Shown one piece after another: positions 27,041 through 37,265 of a stretch of 64,000 bases of DNA. The translations under genes and the position numbers were made by a program. Position 1 is the first letter of the stretch, and each line of letters opens with the position of its first letter. The notes under the pieces are model-generated. The model did not search any database and was not told the origin of the DNA. It was given only the letters and a program-made list of their open reading frames with translations. This DNA comes from Mariniblastus sp. Its GTDB lineage: Bacteria; Planctomycetota; Planctomycetia; Pirellulales; Pirellulaceae. The DNA is taken from NCBI GenBank assembly GCA_028823415.1, contig JAPKBL010000012.1, positions 1 to 64,000 of the forward strand. The letters are read 5' to 3'.

Positions 27041-27244
27041 GATTTAATATTCATTCGGGCGAGACCGGATGAGACTGAATGTTGGTTTTTCGGCTCTAAA
27101 AGCGGAGTTGAGGAATCAACAAATTTTCTTTTTCCATCCTCTGGAAATTCCGGCGTTTTCGCCCCATCATAGGTGTAAAGTTTGCGAGCATTCTATTTGG
27201 ACGTGCTTTTTAACCTGCATCCTACAATCCCGGACTTGTATTCC

Positions 27245-28447
27245 ATGCCGAAACTTTCTGATCGTGCGTTAACGTTACCCGCCTCCCCTATTCGTAAGCT
27301 TGTTCCGTACGCGGAAAAAGCGAAAGCGCGAGGAACCGAGGTATTTCACCTCAATATTGGACAGCCGGATGTTGAAACTCCACCTCAGTTTTTTGAAGCG
27401 ATTCAGAAAGCTGACTTGAAGGTCTTGGCCTACAGCCATTCCGCGGGAATCGAGTCGCTCAGAGAGCAAATCAGCGCCTACTATGGGCGACTGGGCCATT
27501 CTGTTTCGGAAGACCAAATCATCGTGACGACGGGAGCGTCCGAGGCGTTGAATTTCATCTTTACGGCGATCGTAAATCCGGGGGACGAGGTTATCGTGCC
27601 CGAGCCATTTTACGCTAACTACGTGTCGTTCTCATTGGGGAACGACGGCGTTGTGGTGCCCGTCTCGACAACGATTGAGAGTAATTTTTCCCTGCCTTCT
27701 ATCGAGGATTTTGAAAAAAAGATTACCCCGCGTACGCGTGCGATTCTAATTTGCAATCCGGGAAATCCCACGGGCATGCTATATCCTCAGGAGGCGCTTG
27801 AGGAGCTGCGGGAATTTGCGAAGGCGCATGATTTGTTTTTGGTTGCCGACGAGGTGTATCGAGAGTTTGCTTATGATTCCAACGTTCACCATTCAACCCT
27901 TGGGCTCGAAGGTCTTGAGGAGAATGTAATCGTCGTCGACTCGGTTTCGAAACGTTTCTCAGCCTGCGGAGCGAGGATCGGTTGTGTGATTTCGAGGAAT
28001 GCGGTGTTGATGGACGCAATTCTCAAGATGGCCCAGGCGAGACTCTCACCTCCGACGCTGGGGCAGTTAGGTGCTGCGGCGGTCTACCAACTGCCTCCGG
28101 AATACTACGAAGGTGTGGTTGGGGAGTATGCCAAGCGGCGAGATTTGCTAAAGGCGTCTCTGGATCGTATCGAAGGGGTGGTGTGCCCAGAGATCAATGG
28201 TGCCTTTTACGCGATGGTTCGGCTTCCCGTTGCTGATTCAGAGGATTTTTGTCGCTGGATGCTCGAAGAATTCTCGTACGAAGGGACGACCGTCATGATG
28301 GCGCCAGGGGCCGGGTTTTATGCAAGTCCTGCACTAGGGCACGATGAGGTAAGAATCGCTTACGTGCTAAATGAGGACGACCTAGAGTCTGCGATGGTCT
28401 GCCTCGCCGAAGGGCTCAAGGAATACGCGAAAACTCACGTTTCCTAA
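27245..28447 (+). CDS. Class I PLP-dependent aminotransferase (aspartate aminotransferase-like)
   Basis: A 400-aa fold-type I aminotransferase. The markers are VFHLNIGQPDVETP near the start, TGASEALNFIFTAI, NPGNPTG (cofactor/substrate region), VADEVYREFAYD and the PLP lysine motif SVSKRFSACGARIG. The Arg in the C-terminal part (EVRIAYVLNEDD) would bind the substrate carboxylate. It transfers an amino group between an amino acid and a 2-oxo acid; aspartate is the usual partner of this subgroup but specificity is not readable by eye. ATG 27245 starts at the conserved protein; the earlier TTG frame is not used. It is a single gene. Confidence 0.92.
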   Translation: MPKLSDRALTLPASPIRKLVPYAEKAKARGTEVFHLNIGQPDVETPPQFFEAIQKADLKVLAYSHSAGIESLREQISAYYGRLGHSVSEDQIIVTTGASEALNFIFTAIVNPGDEVIVPEPFYANYVSFSLGNDGVVVPVSTTIESNFSLPSIEDFEKKITPRTRAILICNPGNPTGMLYPQEALEELREFAKAHDLFLVADEVYREFAYDSNVHHSTLGLEGLEENVIVVDSVSKRFSACGARIGCVISRNAVLMDAILKMAQARLSPPTLGQLGAAAVYQLPPEYYEGVVGEYAKRRDLLKASLDRIEGVVCPEINGAFYAMVRLPVADSEDFCRWMLEEFSYEGTTVMMAPGAGFYASPALGHDEVRIAYVLNEDDLESAMVCLAEGLKEYAKTHVS

Positions 28448-28507
28448 TCGGGAGAAAGCGTACCCGCCGTTTCTGACACACCGGTCAAACCTAAAAAATT
28501 AAACCGT

Positions 28508-28531
28508 ACCTGAGGCGTCTGTACCTCGGGT
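28508..28531. terminator. Possible bidirectional terminator between convergent genes
   Basis: An 8-bp stem (ACCTGAGG with CCTCGGGT, one G-T pair) lies between the stop codons of the convergent aminotransferase and 677-aa genes. A run of six T follows within 15 bases on each strand. Spacing to the T-runs is loose. Confidence 0.4.
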
Positions 28532-28534
28532 GGT

Positions 28535-30511
28535 TCATTTTTTAATTTCTGGTTTTTCAGATGTTTCTTCCGTCTTTGGTTTCTCAGTTGATGCTTCAAC
28601 TGACTCGCTCTTCTCGACGTCGGCTTTATCTGGCCCGGTTAATTCCAGCGATGCTGCTGGCGGTTGGTCGGCACCTTCTTTGGCGTTATCGGCAGTCGGG
28701 GCATCGGCGGGTTTATCCAACAGATCTGTTTTGGGGGTCTCTACTGGAGGCTTGTCGGCAGGTGCATCTTCGATATCAGGATCTTTCTTGGAAGGCATTT
28801 CGTCGCCAATATCGCCACCCGAGTCTGAATTGTCATCACCTTGACGGCCTGAGCGGAGTTCTTCAATGTCATCGGTTGTTGGGATGTAGTCATCTGCAAA
28901 TCCGCTTACAGCTCTGTAATCGACGAAAGATTGAAGTGGGAAATCGTCCGGCCACTCGCGATTGGTAATCTTCAGCATGTCTTGATATTCCTTGACCGCA
29001 TCGATGAGTTGATCGGCAAATGCACCGTCTTTCAGATCTGGGAAATCGAGCAGGACTTCCGACCATCTGCTGAATGCGGTCAAGTACAGCGAGATCGCTC
29101 CCTGATTAGTGATCGACTTTGTTTTGGTTTTGTAATCAAAATCATATTCGTCGTCATAAATGGACTTTCGCCACATTTCTCTGGCATCGAAAAGAGACTG
29201 TCGAGCAGCGATTGTCATTTGCGTCGATTCTGAACGGTTGCGAGCTTTCCAGTATCGGTAGTTGATCGTACCGGCGCTTTTGTCAGTTGTTCGGATTTGC
29301 TCCAGTAGTCTCTGGATTTCGAGTGCGGATCGATCTGCCAGAGTTCTATCTTCTTCTTTTGCCTCACGGGCAATCGTCAAATCAAGGCCTTTGGCGCTAT
29401 CATTTAAGAACCTTGAAATGCCTCTTGCAAGCGCATTTTCTTCGTCGTTTCTTTCTGCCGGATCCATCGCCATTACGGCTTTCTGGGATTCCGTCAGTTT
29501 GGCTTCGTTCATGAGGTCTTCCATGATTTCATCACGGGTGCCCGGCGGAACGAGTTCGTCAATAATTCTTCTTTCTGCCTCGATGTCGCTTTCATAGTCA
29601 GCGATTTTTTCGAGCGAAACAGTAATCCCCTGCGTGTTGGAGATTTCCTCGTTACCATAGCCAGTCCACTCATCCATGGCTTCACGCCAGACTTCCTGGA
29701 TGATCTCATCGGATCGGAATTCTTCTTGGAGTGCGAGACCCTGGTTTCGCAGTTGGGCCGGACGGTACATGTAAAACATCATGTCCGGTTCACGCTGTGG
29801 GCAGCTGTCTTTTTCGACCATGTCACGCGAGTAGGCGTACCACTGGTAGGCCATTTTCCAACTGTCAGGTCCATAGCTGAGTTGATCATATAGGTCCGGC
29901 GCGATGTGGGTAGACATTTCTTGATGGAAGTCATCATCCTTACGGAACATGCGCCGGAATGAGAGTTTCTCGTCCGATTTCCCCATTTTGTTGCCTGTAA
30001 AGAACCCAAGTTTGCTTGGCATTCGATGGTCACGTTTGTTGTACGGCATTCCCTGTTTCAAGAACGCAAGACCCTTTTTAACCCACTTGTATCGATACTC
30101 GTAATCGTCGAACTCCATCGACACGTTGTAGGCCAAGTTGTGTGCCTGGTATTCCCAGACCTTCACAAAGTTCGGTTGAATTTTGGTTAACGCCTGTAAA
30201 GTCGAAGCGAGTTTGTCATAGTTCTCCTTCTTTTTGTGTTCCATCGCCTGCATCCACAGCATGTTGACTGCGACACCGCGAAGACCCAAAGAGGCGAGTT
30301 TCATGGTCTCGCTGGCAGGATCAATTTCGGACATCTTTGCCTGCGAGAGGTTGTTCTTCTCTCTTAGAACTGAGAGTACTCCACCGGCGTCTTCGATATT
30401 CCCCTGCGCGTTTCGCGTTTCCGGACGCGAAACTAAGGAGAGGGGAATCAACAGAGCGCCAATACAGGCGATGTAAATGATTTTACGAATGAATGGATTT
30501 GAATTATTCAT
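28535..30511 (-). CDS. Membrane-anchored partner protein of an ABC operon (unknown family)
   Basis: A 658-aa protein from ATG 30509-30511, whose start overlaps the permease stop by 4 bp (ATGA), so the two are translationally coupled. It has one N-terminal membrane segment (about residues 9-27), then a helical, TPR-like region (AVNMLWMQAMEHKKKENYDKLASTLQALTKIQPN), long charged helices in the middle, and an acidic, Pro/Lys/Glu-rich, disordered tail of about 100 residues. Most of it should lie outside the cytoplasm. I do not recognise a family. Its position says it works with the transporter encoded by the two genes before it. Confidence 0.82.
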   Translation of the reverse strand: MNNSNPFIRKIIYIACIGALLIPLSLVSRPETRNAQGNIEDAGGVLSVLREKNNLSQAKMSEIDPASETMKLASLGLRGVAVNMLWMQAMEHKKKENYDKLASTLQALTKIQPNFVKVWEYQAHNLAYNVSMEFDDYEYRYKWVKKGLAFLKQGMPYNKRDHRMPSKLGFFTGNKMGKSDEKLSFRRMFRKDDDFHQEMSTHIAPDLYDQLSYGPDSWKMAYQWYAYSRDMVEKDSCPQREPDMMFYMYRPAQLRNQGLALQEEFRSDEIIQEVWREAMDEWTGYGNEEISNTQGITVSLEKIADYESDIEAERRIIDELVPPGTRDEIMEDLMNEAKLTESQKAVMAMDPAERNDEENALARGISRFLNDSAKGLDLTIAREAKEEDRTLADRSALEIQRLLEQIRTTDKSAGTINYRYWKARNRSESTQMTIAARQSLFDAREMWRKSIYDDEYDFDYKTKTKSITNQGAISLYLTAFSRWSEVLLDFPDLKDGAFADQLIDAVKEYQDMLKITNREWPDDFPLQSFVDYRAVSGFADDYIPTTDDIEELRSGRQGDDNSDSGGDIGDEMPSKKDPDIEDAPADKPPVETPKTDLLDKPADAPTADNAKEGADQPPAASLELTGPDKADVEKSESVEASTEKPKTEETSEKPEIKK

Positions 30512-32487
30512 TTGGCGATTTCTCGTGTTTTGAGTGCAAAATAACCCAGGATGGTTAATCCGGCACAAAAGCCTAGTGTAATTGTCAGTGCGACCAGAAT
30601 TCGGTCGCTATCAATCGCGTAACCGTAAGTTAAGAACTCAGAAAAATTTAATTGGTTGAAGTTGGGTGCCAAATAGGTCATGGCATTGAGTAGTTGCACG
30701 ATTAATTTATCCAATTGTTCGACAACTGTTTGGGTAACTCCAGTGTCGAGATCGAGAATCATGTTTTTCTGAGTCACGACTCGAATCAAAGATTCAATTG
30801 GACCGCCACCCTCGTGGGACGCCAGCGTCATTTCGCGGATGAAGGCGGTAAAGAAACCGATAATAATCATCACCGAGGTTCCCAGCATTGCGATGGGAGC
30901 ACTGACGAAGGTGCTAAACGCAACTCCCATTGAGATGATGATCATCATCTGGCACCAAATGCCAATGTAGCCTTTGAAAAAGTTAAACCAGTAAACTCCG
31001 TCTTGGGCTCGGAAGTACAGGTCGGCTTTGGCAACCCCCAGATACTGGTTGTAGTCACGACACGTGAGATTCAATTTGATCTTACCGTTTTCTCCTGCGA
31101 AGTCATCAAACAAGTCGTACTCACCTTGTTCAAGAATTTTTCCATCAGGTGCAAGTTTCTTTCCCAGAATCTTTCTTGAAATTGGAAGAGTTTGCACTGC
31201 ATATTCGTTGGTCTCAAAATCGATCACTTCAGAAACGAATTTAGGATCTAGTTCATTAGGAACGCTTTCGAACTGAATGCCTCCGGTCACACGTTTTTCG
31301 ACGTTGGCCTTATAGGTTCGGAAGACACCGAGGGTCATTTCAATCGGAATGACATCGCCGCTCGGAAATTTATTCTCCCTAAAGTCTTCGAAATCGAACG
31401 TCGCTTTCGAGAGAGAGAAACGGGACAACGCATTGCCTCCATCGATATAGCCGCGGTACTCCCATTCTTTTCCGACATTGAGTCCCTTTTCTTTTAGGCT
31501 ACCCTGCCGGTCATAAAAGGTGAGAGACTCTCCGTAGACAGGTACTCTTGCCCGGAAATAGCCAACCGCCGACCCCAGTGAGATGGCGCCGCTATCGCTA
31601 ACGGTGACTTCGTGAGTGTGCCCTCCATAGGGGATGCAAACGATCCGCTGAAATTTGGTCGAACCGTTCTCTAATTTCTCCTCGCTCACGATGTTCGTTT
31701 CGATCCTCGGGCGGGGTTGACCTTTTTCACGAATGTCCTCAATCAATTCAATTCGATGAGAATGTCCCGAAACCTTGTTCGTGACGGCTTCCATGACCGC
31801 ATTGTCCGAAACGCGACGCCCGGTGATTCGGGAGATTTTGTCCTCAGGGATACTCGAAAACGAAGCAATGGTTTGTGATTCTCCGACGATTTGATGATCG
31901 TGAGACAACCCTCGCCAGACAAAGAAAAAACTGATAATTCCCATCACCACCAGCAAGGCGGTGCAAAGGGCTCCAAATCCGACAATCCGTCCTAAGACAA
32001 TCTCTGTTGAGCGAACGGGCTTTGTCACTACTGTGTAGATCGTGCGGTTCTTGATGTCCTCGGGGAGACTGAATGAACTAATCAACATTCCCATCAAGAG
32101 CACCAGCATCTGCGTTCCCCAGAGAACGAAGTTGACGTAGATTTGATCTGGGTGTTCCCCTCCGGTGTTCATGAACCATCCGCCAAATAGCAGCGAGGCA
32201 GCAAAAATACCAAAGGTCACGAGGATCACTTTTCGACGAAGTGATTCTTTAATCGCAAGCCTCGCGATGGCGATGGTCCGCCTAGGCGAGGTGAATAAGA
32301 GATCCGGGACGGCTTGTCCGATGACCTGCGCAACGACGTAAAACGCCTCGAACGGACCGTGTCGGAATGCAGCAATGAGATAGCCTGCGAACACGCCCAG
32401 AAGAATAGCCGTCAGCACGATAAATCCAAATTGGACAATGCCGCTAGAAAGCCATTGAGAATAAATTACAAAATCTTCGACAACCAT
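30508..32487 (-). CDS. ABC-2 type permease with large extracytoplasmic domain
   Basis: A 659-aa membrane subunit. Membrane segments appear near residues 19-40, 88-106, 120-140 and 165-190, and again in the C-terminal third (FFKGYIGIWCQMMIIISMGVAF and following). The coupling motif SLPEDIKNRTIYTVVTKPVRSTEIVLGRIVGF is the standard ABC-2 pattern. Between the two membrane blocks lies a soluble, beta-rich region of roughly 300 residues, much larger than in simple exporters. It is followed by the 677-aa-frame partner gene with a 4-bp overlap, and preceded 125 bp upstream by its ATPase. Cargo unknown. Confidence 0.88.
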   Translation of the reverse strand: MVVEDFVIYSQWLSSGIVQFGFIVLTAILLGVFAGYLIAAFRHGPFEAFYVVAQVIGQAVPDLLFTSPRRTIAIARLAIKESLRRKVILVTFGIFAASLLFGGWFMNTGGEHPDQIYVNFVLWGTQMLVLLMGMLISSFSLPEDIKNRTIYTVVTKPVRSTEIVLGRIVGFGALCTALLVVMGIISFFFVWRGLSHDHQIVGESQTIASFSSIPEDKISRITGRRVSDNAVMEAVTNKVSGHSHRIELIEDIREKGQPRPRIETNIVSEEKLENGSTKFQRIVCIPYGGHTHEVTVSDSGAISLGSAVGYFRARVPVYGESLTFYDRQGSLKEKGLNVGKEWEYRGYIDGGNALSRFSLSKATFDFEDFRENKFPSGDVIPIEMTLGVFRTYKANVEKRVTGGIQFESVPNELDPKFVSEVIDFETNEYAVQTLPISRKILGKKLAPDGKILEQGEYDLFDDFAGENGKIKLNLTCRDYNQYLGVAKADLYFRAQDGVYWFNFFKGYIGIWCQMMIIISMGVAFSTFVSAPIAMLGTSVMIIIGFFTAFIREMTLASHEGGGPIESLIRVVTQKNMILDLDTGVTQTVVEQLDKLIVQLLNAMTYLAPNFNQLNFSEFLTYGYAIDSDRILVALTITLGFCAGLTILGYFALKTREIAK

Positions 32488-32612
32488 GTTTGATTTTAAT
32501 CCGTCGTCTGTTTGATTTAAGGGTGGGAACTATTTCGCAAATGATCCGTGCATTTTGGTAGGTGAAAATTCACTATTAACATCGAGCAATCTTAAATGCG
32601 GATCAATAAAAC

Positions 32613-33575
32613 CTAATCTTTCTTGTCGACTCCAGTCGAGCGATGCCCTGGTCGTTGTTGACTTTCACGGACAATGCCAAGGAATAAGTCTTCGAGAGTA
32701 CTTGTTGGATTCTCGACCGATATCAGATCTCCGCCATGCTTCTTGATGACTTCAAGAATTTCGGTTTCGGCAATCTTGGGTAGGCCTTTCACTTTGATTT
32801 GTGTCTCGTCACTGACTTTCAGGAGGCTATCGACGCGGCCAAGTTCTTTGAGATCACCCTGATAAAGAATTGCGATTCTGTCGCAAACGTCTTGGACGTC
32901 AGCCAGCAGGTGAGAGCACATGACGATTGTTTTTCCCTGATCTCGCAACTTAAGAATCATATCTTTCATGTCGCGAGTACCCAGCGGATCGAGCCCGGAT
33001 GTCGGTTCATCGAGAAGGATCAAATCAGGGTCATTGATCAACGCTTGCGCCAGACCGATCCGGCGAGTCATTCCTTTGGAATACTCTTTCAACTGCCTAC
33101 GTTTGGCGTAGGTCAACCCAACCTGCTCAATGAGTTCCGCCGTTCTTTCTTTGCGTATCTTGGCAGGCATGTCGAACAGGCGGCCGTAAAAATCTAGTGT
33201 TTCCTCGGCGGTGAGAAACTTGTAGAGGTAGGATTCTTCCGGAAGATAGCCAATTCGTTCGTTTTTGGTGACTTCGGTCGAGTTTTGACCGAACACTAGC
33301 GCCCGGCCGCTGGTCGGGAACAACAATCCGAGCAGTAATTTGATGGTCGTTGATTTACCTGAACCGTTGGGCCCGAGGAGCCCAAAAATCTCGCCTTTGC
33401 GAACCTCAAGATCAAGCGCATTTAACGCGCGAACCTTTTGTCGACCCCAGAAATCGCGGTAGACCTTGGTTAAGTTTTGCGTTTCGATGACGATGTTGGG
33501 ATCGTAATCGGGATTGGTTTGTTCTAATTTTCCGGTCGCTTGAGGGGCTTGTTCCGTGGGAGTGTCGGCAGACAT
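32613..33575 (-). CDS. ABC transporter ATP-binding protein
   Basis: The 320-aa nucleotide-binding subunit of the operon. Walker [10 protein letters not shown] is at residues 68-76, the signature is [15 protein letters not shown], Walker B is [13 protein letters not shown] and the H-loop is [15 protein letters not shown] 30-residue polar N-terminal extension precedes the domain, and a C-terminal region of about 80 residues, like those in CcmA/NatA proteins, follows it. It is the first gene of the operon with the large permease and the anchored partner. Confidence 0.94.
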   Translation of the reverse strand: MSADTPTEQAPQATGKLEQTNPDYDPNIVIETQNLTKVYRDFWGRQKVRALNALDLEVRKGEIFGLLGPNGSGKSTTIKLLLGLLFPTSGRALVFGQNSTEVTKNERIGYLPEESYLYKFLTAEETLDFYGRLFDMPAKIRKERTAELIEQVGLTYAKRRQLKEYSKGMTRRIGLAQALINDPDLILLDEPTSGLDPLGTRDMKDMILKLRDQGKTIVMCSHLLADVQDVCDRIAILYQGDLKELGRVDSLLKVSDETQIKVKGLPKIAETEILEVIKKHGGDLISVENPTSTLEDLFLGIVRESQQRPGHRSTGVDKKD

Positions 33576-34116
33576 TGTGAACGGTTTCTCCGGTTAGAAT
33601 TTCGTTGAGTGAAGCTTGATTGTGGCCGGGAACGCGTGGTTTCCCGGAAAATGGACGTTTATCTTTATTGACTAGCCGAGCGAGCCCGAGTGAATCGGAA
33701 GATTTGATGAAAATCCACCGCTACAAATCGATATACGCCGCGATTGAATCAAAGGTTCAGGGGAGGCCCCGAGTCCGGAAAATGGACTAGGTTTCTCCTC
33801 TAATCAGCTAGATTATGACCTAAGAAAACCAGTTCGTTGGACAATTTTAGTGCGATTTAACAAGGGCTGAGCGCTAATCAGTTGAAAAACCGGACTTGAA
33901 CCGTCATCTTACGTAACCCCCATCTTAAATGCCGGTGATTTGATGCACCATGACTTATATGGAAAAAATCAAGTTAGCGGGCGTATGTCCTTCTAATAAT
34001 TCATACAAACCGTTATGAAATGATTCCGAGAGTTGCGGCGATTATTGTCGTCTGGCCGCATTCGCAACGAATAGACGTTTCAATCCAAATAACAGGCAGT
34101 GTTTGACGCAATCGTT
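33576..34116. other. 541-bp divergent intergenic region
   Basis: It lies between the divergent ABC operon and folC and should carry both promoters. I see no repeats, RNA genes or strong promoter pair. A 19-codon frame at 33959-34018 is too short to support as a gene. Confidence 0.5.
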
Positions 34117-35595
34117 ATGCATCATTTCAAAACGGAAATTCCAAATTTGTTGGAGGAGCATCTTTCACGCCTCTATGACCGAATCAACTATGAACGGCAG
34201 GATCCGGTGGACAACGAGCATTTTAAGCTCAATAAGATGCGGGAAATTCTGACTCGTCTCGGTAATCCGCAATCGAAATACCCGATCATTCACGTCGCCG
34301 GAACCAAAGGAAAAGGTTCGGTGTCCAACATGCTTGCGAGGATTCTAAGTGCAGGAGGGAAACACACGGGTGTCTACACCTCTCCTCACCTTGATTCAAT
34401 TCACCAGCGAATCGAAATTGACGGAAAGTACATTTCCGATGAGCAGTTGCTCGAAGTCCTTCAGCGATTAGATCCCATCATTTGCGAAATGGACAAGCAA
34501 GCCGAGTGTAATGAATCGAAGAAATTGACGTTTTTTGAGATCACGACGGCTGCCGCTATCGAATTTTTTGCCAACCAGGGTTGTGATGCTGTTGTTCTCG
34601 AAGTGGGATTGGGTGGCCGTTTGGATTCCACCAATGTTTGCGTACCGGTGACGAGTGTTATCACCAACATCAGTCTCGACCATACGAGGCAATTGGGCGA
34701 AACACTGGCCGAGATTGCTGCTGAGAAAGCTGGGATTATCAAAGAAGGTGTCCCAGTTGTCAGTGGCACGGTCGCCCCGGATGCAGCCAAGGTTATTAAA
34801 GAAATTGCAAATGCCAAACAAGCTCCACTGTTTGTTTACGGAAGTGACTTCAAAGACTTTCCGGTCGAGGGACAAGAGTTTCGGGTCGAAGGTGAAGTTT
34901 CGCCGGAGACAGGTAATGGCTCCACGCCGTTGCCCCCTGTTCGCTATAACGTCTCCGAACTACGACTTAAGTTGATCGGGGCACATCAGCGTCGAAATGC
35001 GTCGATCGCTGTCGCGGTTATTGAAACGCTCAATGCCCGAGGGTGGGGAATCGCAGATTCATGTATTCGCACTGGGTTGTCGATTGCTAGTTTGCCAGGC
35101 CGAACTGAAATTATTTCGACGCACGCAACGGTAGTGCTTGATATTGCTCATAATGTTGCCTCGGTCAAAGCCATGTTAAGTGCATTGAGAACCGATTTAG
35201 TGGAATGGAAGAACGCGTCGCTTCGTTCGTTGATTTTCGCGACCAGTCGTGATAAAGATGCCCGGGGAATGTTAGAGGAATTGTTGGTGCATTTTGACCA
35301 AGTCGTATTAACGCGGTATCAGGACAATCCGCGTGGTAAATCAGAGCGCAAGCTTTTTGAATTGGCTCAGGAAATTGCCGAGCAAAAAAAGTCAGAAGGA
35401 CAGCGTGTGGCCACTTTTTTCACTGAGCCTAACCCAGACGCGGCTTGGAAGTTTGTAAACCAAGGACTCGGTTCCGGGGCCGATGGTGAGCTAGATTCTG
35501 AGGACAAAGAGAAGGTTTTAATCTGCATTTCAGGTTCCGCGTTCCTCGTAGCTGAACTCAGGAAAACCTGCATTGCAGATCGCATCGTAAGTTGA
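34117..35595 (+). CDS. folC: Bifunctional folylpolyglutamate synthase/dihydrofolate synthase
   Basis: FolC joins glutamate to dihydropteroate to make dihydrofolate and then adds further glutamates to folates, using ATP. The P-loop HVAGTKGKGSVSNMLARIL lies near residue 61, followed by YTSPHLDSIHQRIEI, the Mur-ligase-like EVGLGGRLDSTN, ITNISLDHTRQLG and the C-terminal domain motif VLDIAHNVASVKAML. The length is close to 490 aa, slightly longer than E. coli FolC (422), with an insert near residues 245-275. GTG 34099 is an alternative start. It is a single gene on the plus strand. Confidence 0.95.
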   Translation: MHHFKTEIPNLLEEHLSRLYDRINYERQDPVDNEHFKLNKMREILTRLGNPQSKYPIIHVAGTKGKGSVSNMLARILSAGGKHTGVYTSPHLDSIHQRIEIDGKYISDEQLLEVLQRLDPIICEMDKQAECNESKKLTFFEITTAAAIEFFANQGCDAVVLEVGLGGRLDSTNVCVPVTSVITNISLDHTRQLGETLAEIAAEKAGIIKEGVPVVSGTVAPDAAKVIKEIANAKQAPLFVYGSDFKDFPVEGQEFRVEGEVSPETGNGSTPLPPVRYNVSELRLKLIGAHQRRNASIAVAVIETLNARGWGIADSCIRTGLSIASLPGRTEIISTHATVVLDIAHNVASVKAMLSALRTDLVEWKNASLRSLIFATSRDKDARGMLEELLVHFDQVVLTRYQDNPRGKSERKLFELAQEIAEQKKSEGQRVATFFTEPNPDAAWKFVNQGLGSGADGELDSEDKEKVLICISGSAFLVAELRKTCIADRIVS

Positions 35596-35856
35596 TGTTG
35601 CTGCGGCGATTGGGCTGAGCCGATTTTTTGCTAGACGATAATTTGATCGGTTGTCTTGGGTGTGTTGGTCTTAAAACGGGAAAACGGCGGAACGTGAGAT
35701 TGAGTTGTTTTGTTTTGTTTTTTGACGGAAAATAGGAGCTTCGGGTTCTGTTAACATGACTTAGTGAACTCAGCGGACTGGGTTTTCGTTCGACTAACCC
35801 AGTGCCTTGCAATCATGATCTGCTTGGGAATTCATTGATTTCTTTATTCGACCGGC

Positions 35857-37212
35857 ATGATTTTTATGAGAAAAATAATTACGATCGCCGTCCGTGAGTA
35901 TCGAGCGATGGTGGGGACGAAAGCATTTTTGTTTTCGATCATCATGATGCCGGTTCTGATGATGGGCAGTCTGTTTGCAATTGAATTGATGCGAAACGCG
36001 ATCGAAATTCATGATCGTAAAATTGCTGTTATTGACCACTCGGGGGAATTCGTTGAGCTTTTGATTATTGAAGCAAATCAGAAAAACCTATCCGTCGATC
36101 AAGGCATGGGTAACGGTTTTCAATCCGAGGGTGAATCGGAAGATGCTCGGGGGGATTTATTAGGTGGAGCCTTCGACCGTTATTTTATCGAACGAATCTC
36201 TCCAGAAGAGGCGAGCGATGAATTTAAGTCGCATCTTTCGGATCGTATTCGAGATCAGGATCTTTATGCTTTTGTGGAAATTCCCGCCGACATCAGCAGC
36301 GGTTCGAGCGAAATGAAGATTCGGTTTTATTCTCAGGATTCCAGTCTTTCGGTGGCGCGCAGTTGGTTGTCTACCATTATCAATACATCGGTTCGCGAGG
36401 CTCGGTTTGCCAGTGCTGGAATAGACCCTGGCGCCGTAGCGGAAGCCAGTATTCCAATCGAAGTCGTTGGAATGGGTTTAGTCGATCGCGCCTCCGATGG
36501 TGGGTTCAGTGCCGAAGAAGAAAACGACCCGATGAATGCAATTTTTCTGCCAATGAGTGTCATGATGATGATGTTTATGGTTATCTTCATGGCTGCTCAG
36601 CCAATGTTAGAAAGTGTGCTCGAGGAAAAATCGCAGCGAATTGCAGAAGTTTTACTTGGTAGTGTGAACCCCTTTGAATTGATGAGTGGGAAATTACTTG
36701 GAACTGTGGGCGGGTCGTTAACCGTATTTGTGATTTATATGATCGGCGCTTTTGGGCTGGCTTGTTGGCAAGGTTATTTGGATCAGATTCCATTTCACCT
36801 AGCACCTTGGTTTGTCGTCTTTCAAATTACGGGCGTGCTTTTCTATTCCGCAATTTTCATGGCCATTGGAGCTTCGGTATCTCAACTCAAGGAAGCGCAA
36901 TCGATGTTATTGCCGGTCTGGATGTTGATGATGAGCCCGATGTTCGTATGGTTGATGGTCGTTCGCGATCCCTTAGGCGTGATGCCGACCTATTTTTCTT
37001 TCTTTCCGCCGGCGACACCGACAGTCATGATGCTGCGTTTGGCAACGGGGCAGGCGATTCCATGGTGGCAGCCGGTGGCGTCCATTTTGATCATGACGGT
37101 GTCGACCATTTTGATTGTGATCGTGGCAGCAAGGATTTTTCGCGTTGGAATTTTATGGCAAGGGAAAACGCCCAAGCTACGTGAAATTCTCAGGTGGGCG
37201 GTCACGGGATAA
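35857..37212 (+). CDS. ABC-2 / NatB-like membrane permease
   Basis: A 451-aa membrane protein of the NatB/ABC-2 type. It has an N-terminal membrane segment (about residues 25-45), a long extracytoplasmic domain up to about residue 225, then five or six membrane segments. The coupling region ESVLEEKSQRIAEVLLGSVNPFELMSGKLLG is diagnostic. Normally an ATPase gene lies directly next to it; here none does, the nearest being the divergent one at 32613-33575. A second in-frame ATG at 35866 is an equally good start. The cargo is unknown. Confidence 0.87.
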   Translation: MIFMRKIITIAVREYRAMVGTKAFLFSIIMMPVLMMGSLFAIELMRNAIEIHDRKIAVIDHSGEFVELLIIEANQKNLSVDQGMGNGFQSEGESEDARGDLLGGAFDRYFIERISPEEASDEFKSHLSDRIRDQDLYAFVEIPADISSGSSEMKIRFYSQDSSLSVARSWLSTIINTSVREARFASAGIDPGAVAEASIPIEVVGMGLVDRASDGGFSAEEENDPMNAIFLPMSVMMMMFMVIFMAAQPMLESVLEEKSQRIAEVLLGSVNPFELMSGKLLGTVGGSLTVFVIYMIGAFGLACWQGYLDQIPFHLAPWFVVFQITGVLFYSAIFMAIGASVSQLKEAQSMLLPVWMLMMSPMFVWLMVVRDPLGVMPTYFSFFPPATPTVMMLRLATGQAIPWWQPVASILIMTVSTILIVIVAARIFRVGILWQGKTPKLREILRWAVTG

Positions 37213-37265
37213 ACAGTTTCTGATGGCGGATGCAGCGATACCAACGGTCAGGGACGCGAGCCGGT

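Larger units (their letters stand above)
26901..27244. other. 344-bp intergenic region after HU gene
   Basis: It holds the four-copy 17-bp repeat (26904-26971) and an intrinsic terminator (27008-27040). The rest is AT-rich and should contain the promoter of the aminotransferase gene, but I cannot place it. Confidence 0.6.

Noticed and set aside
30508-30568. Upstream extension of the ABC partner protein by 19 residues.
   Set aside because: The extension lies inside the permease coding region; ATG 30509-30511 gives a proper ATGA overlap and starts directly before the membrane anchor.
33959-34018. A 19-codon open frame starting with ATG ahead of folC.
   Set aside because: Too short, no ribosome site, and no recognisable feature.
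34461-34875. Two long antisense frames inside folC.
   Set aside because: They are antisense shadows of a gene with intact family motifs on the plus strand.
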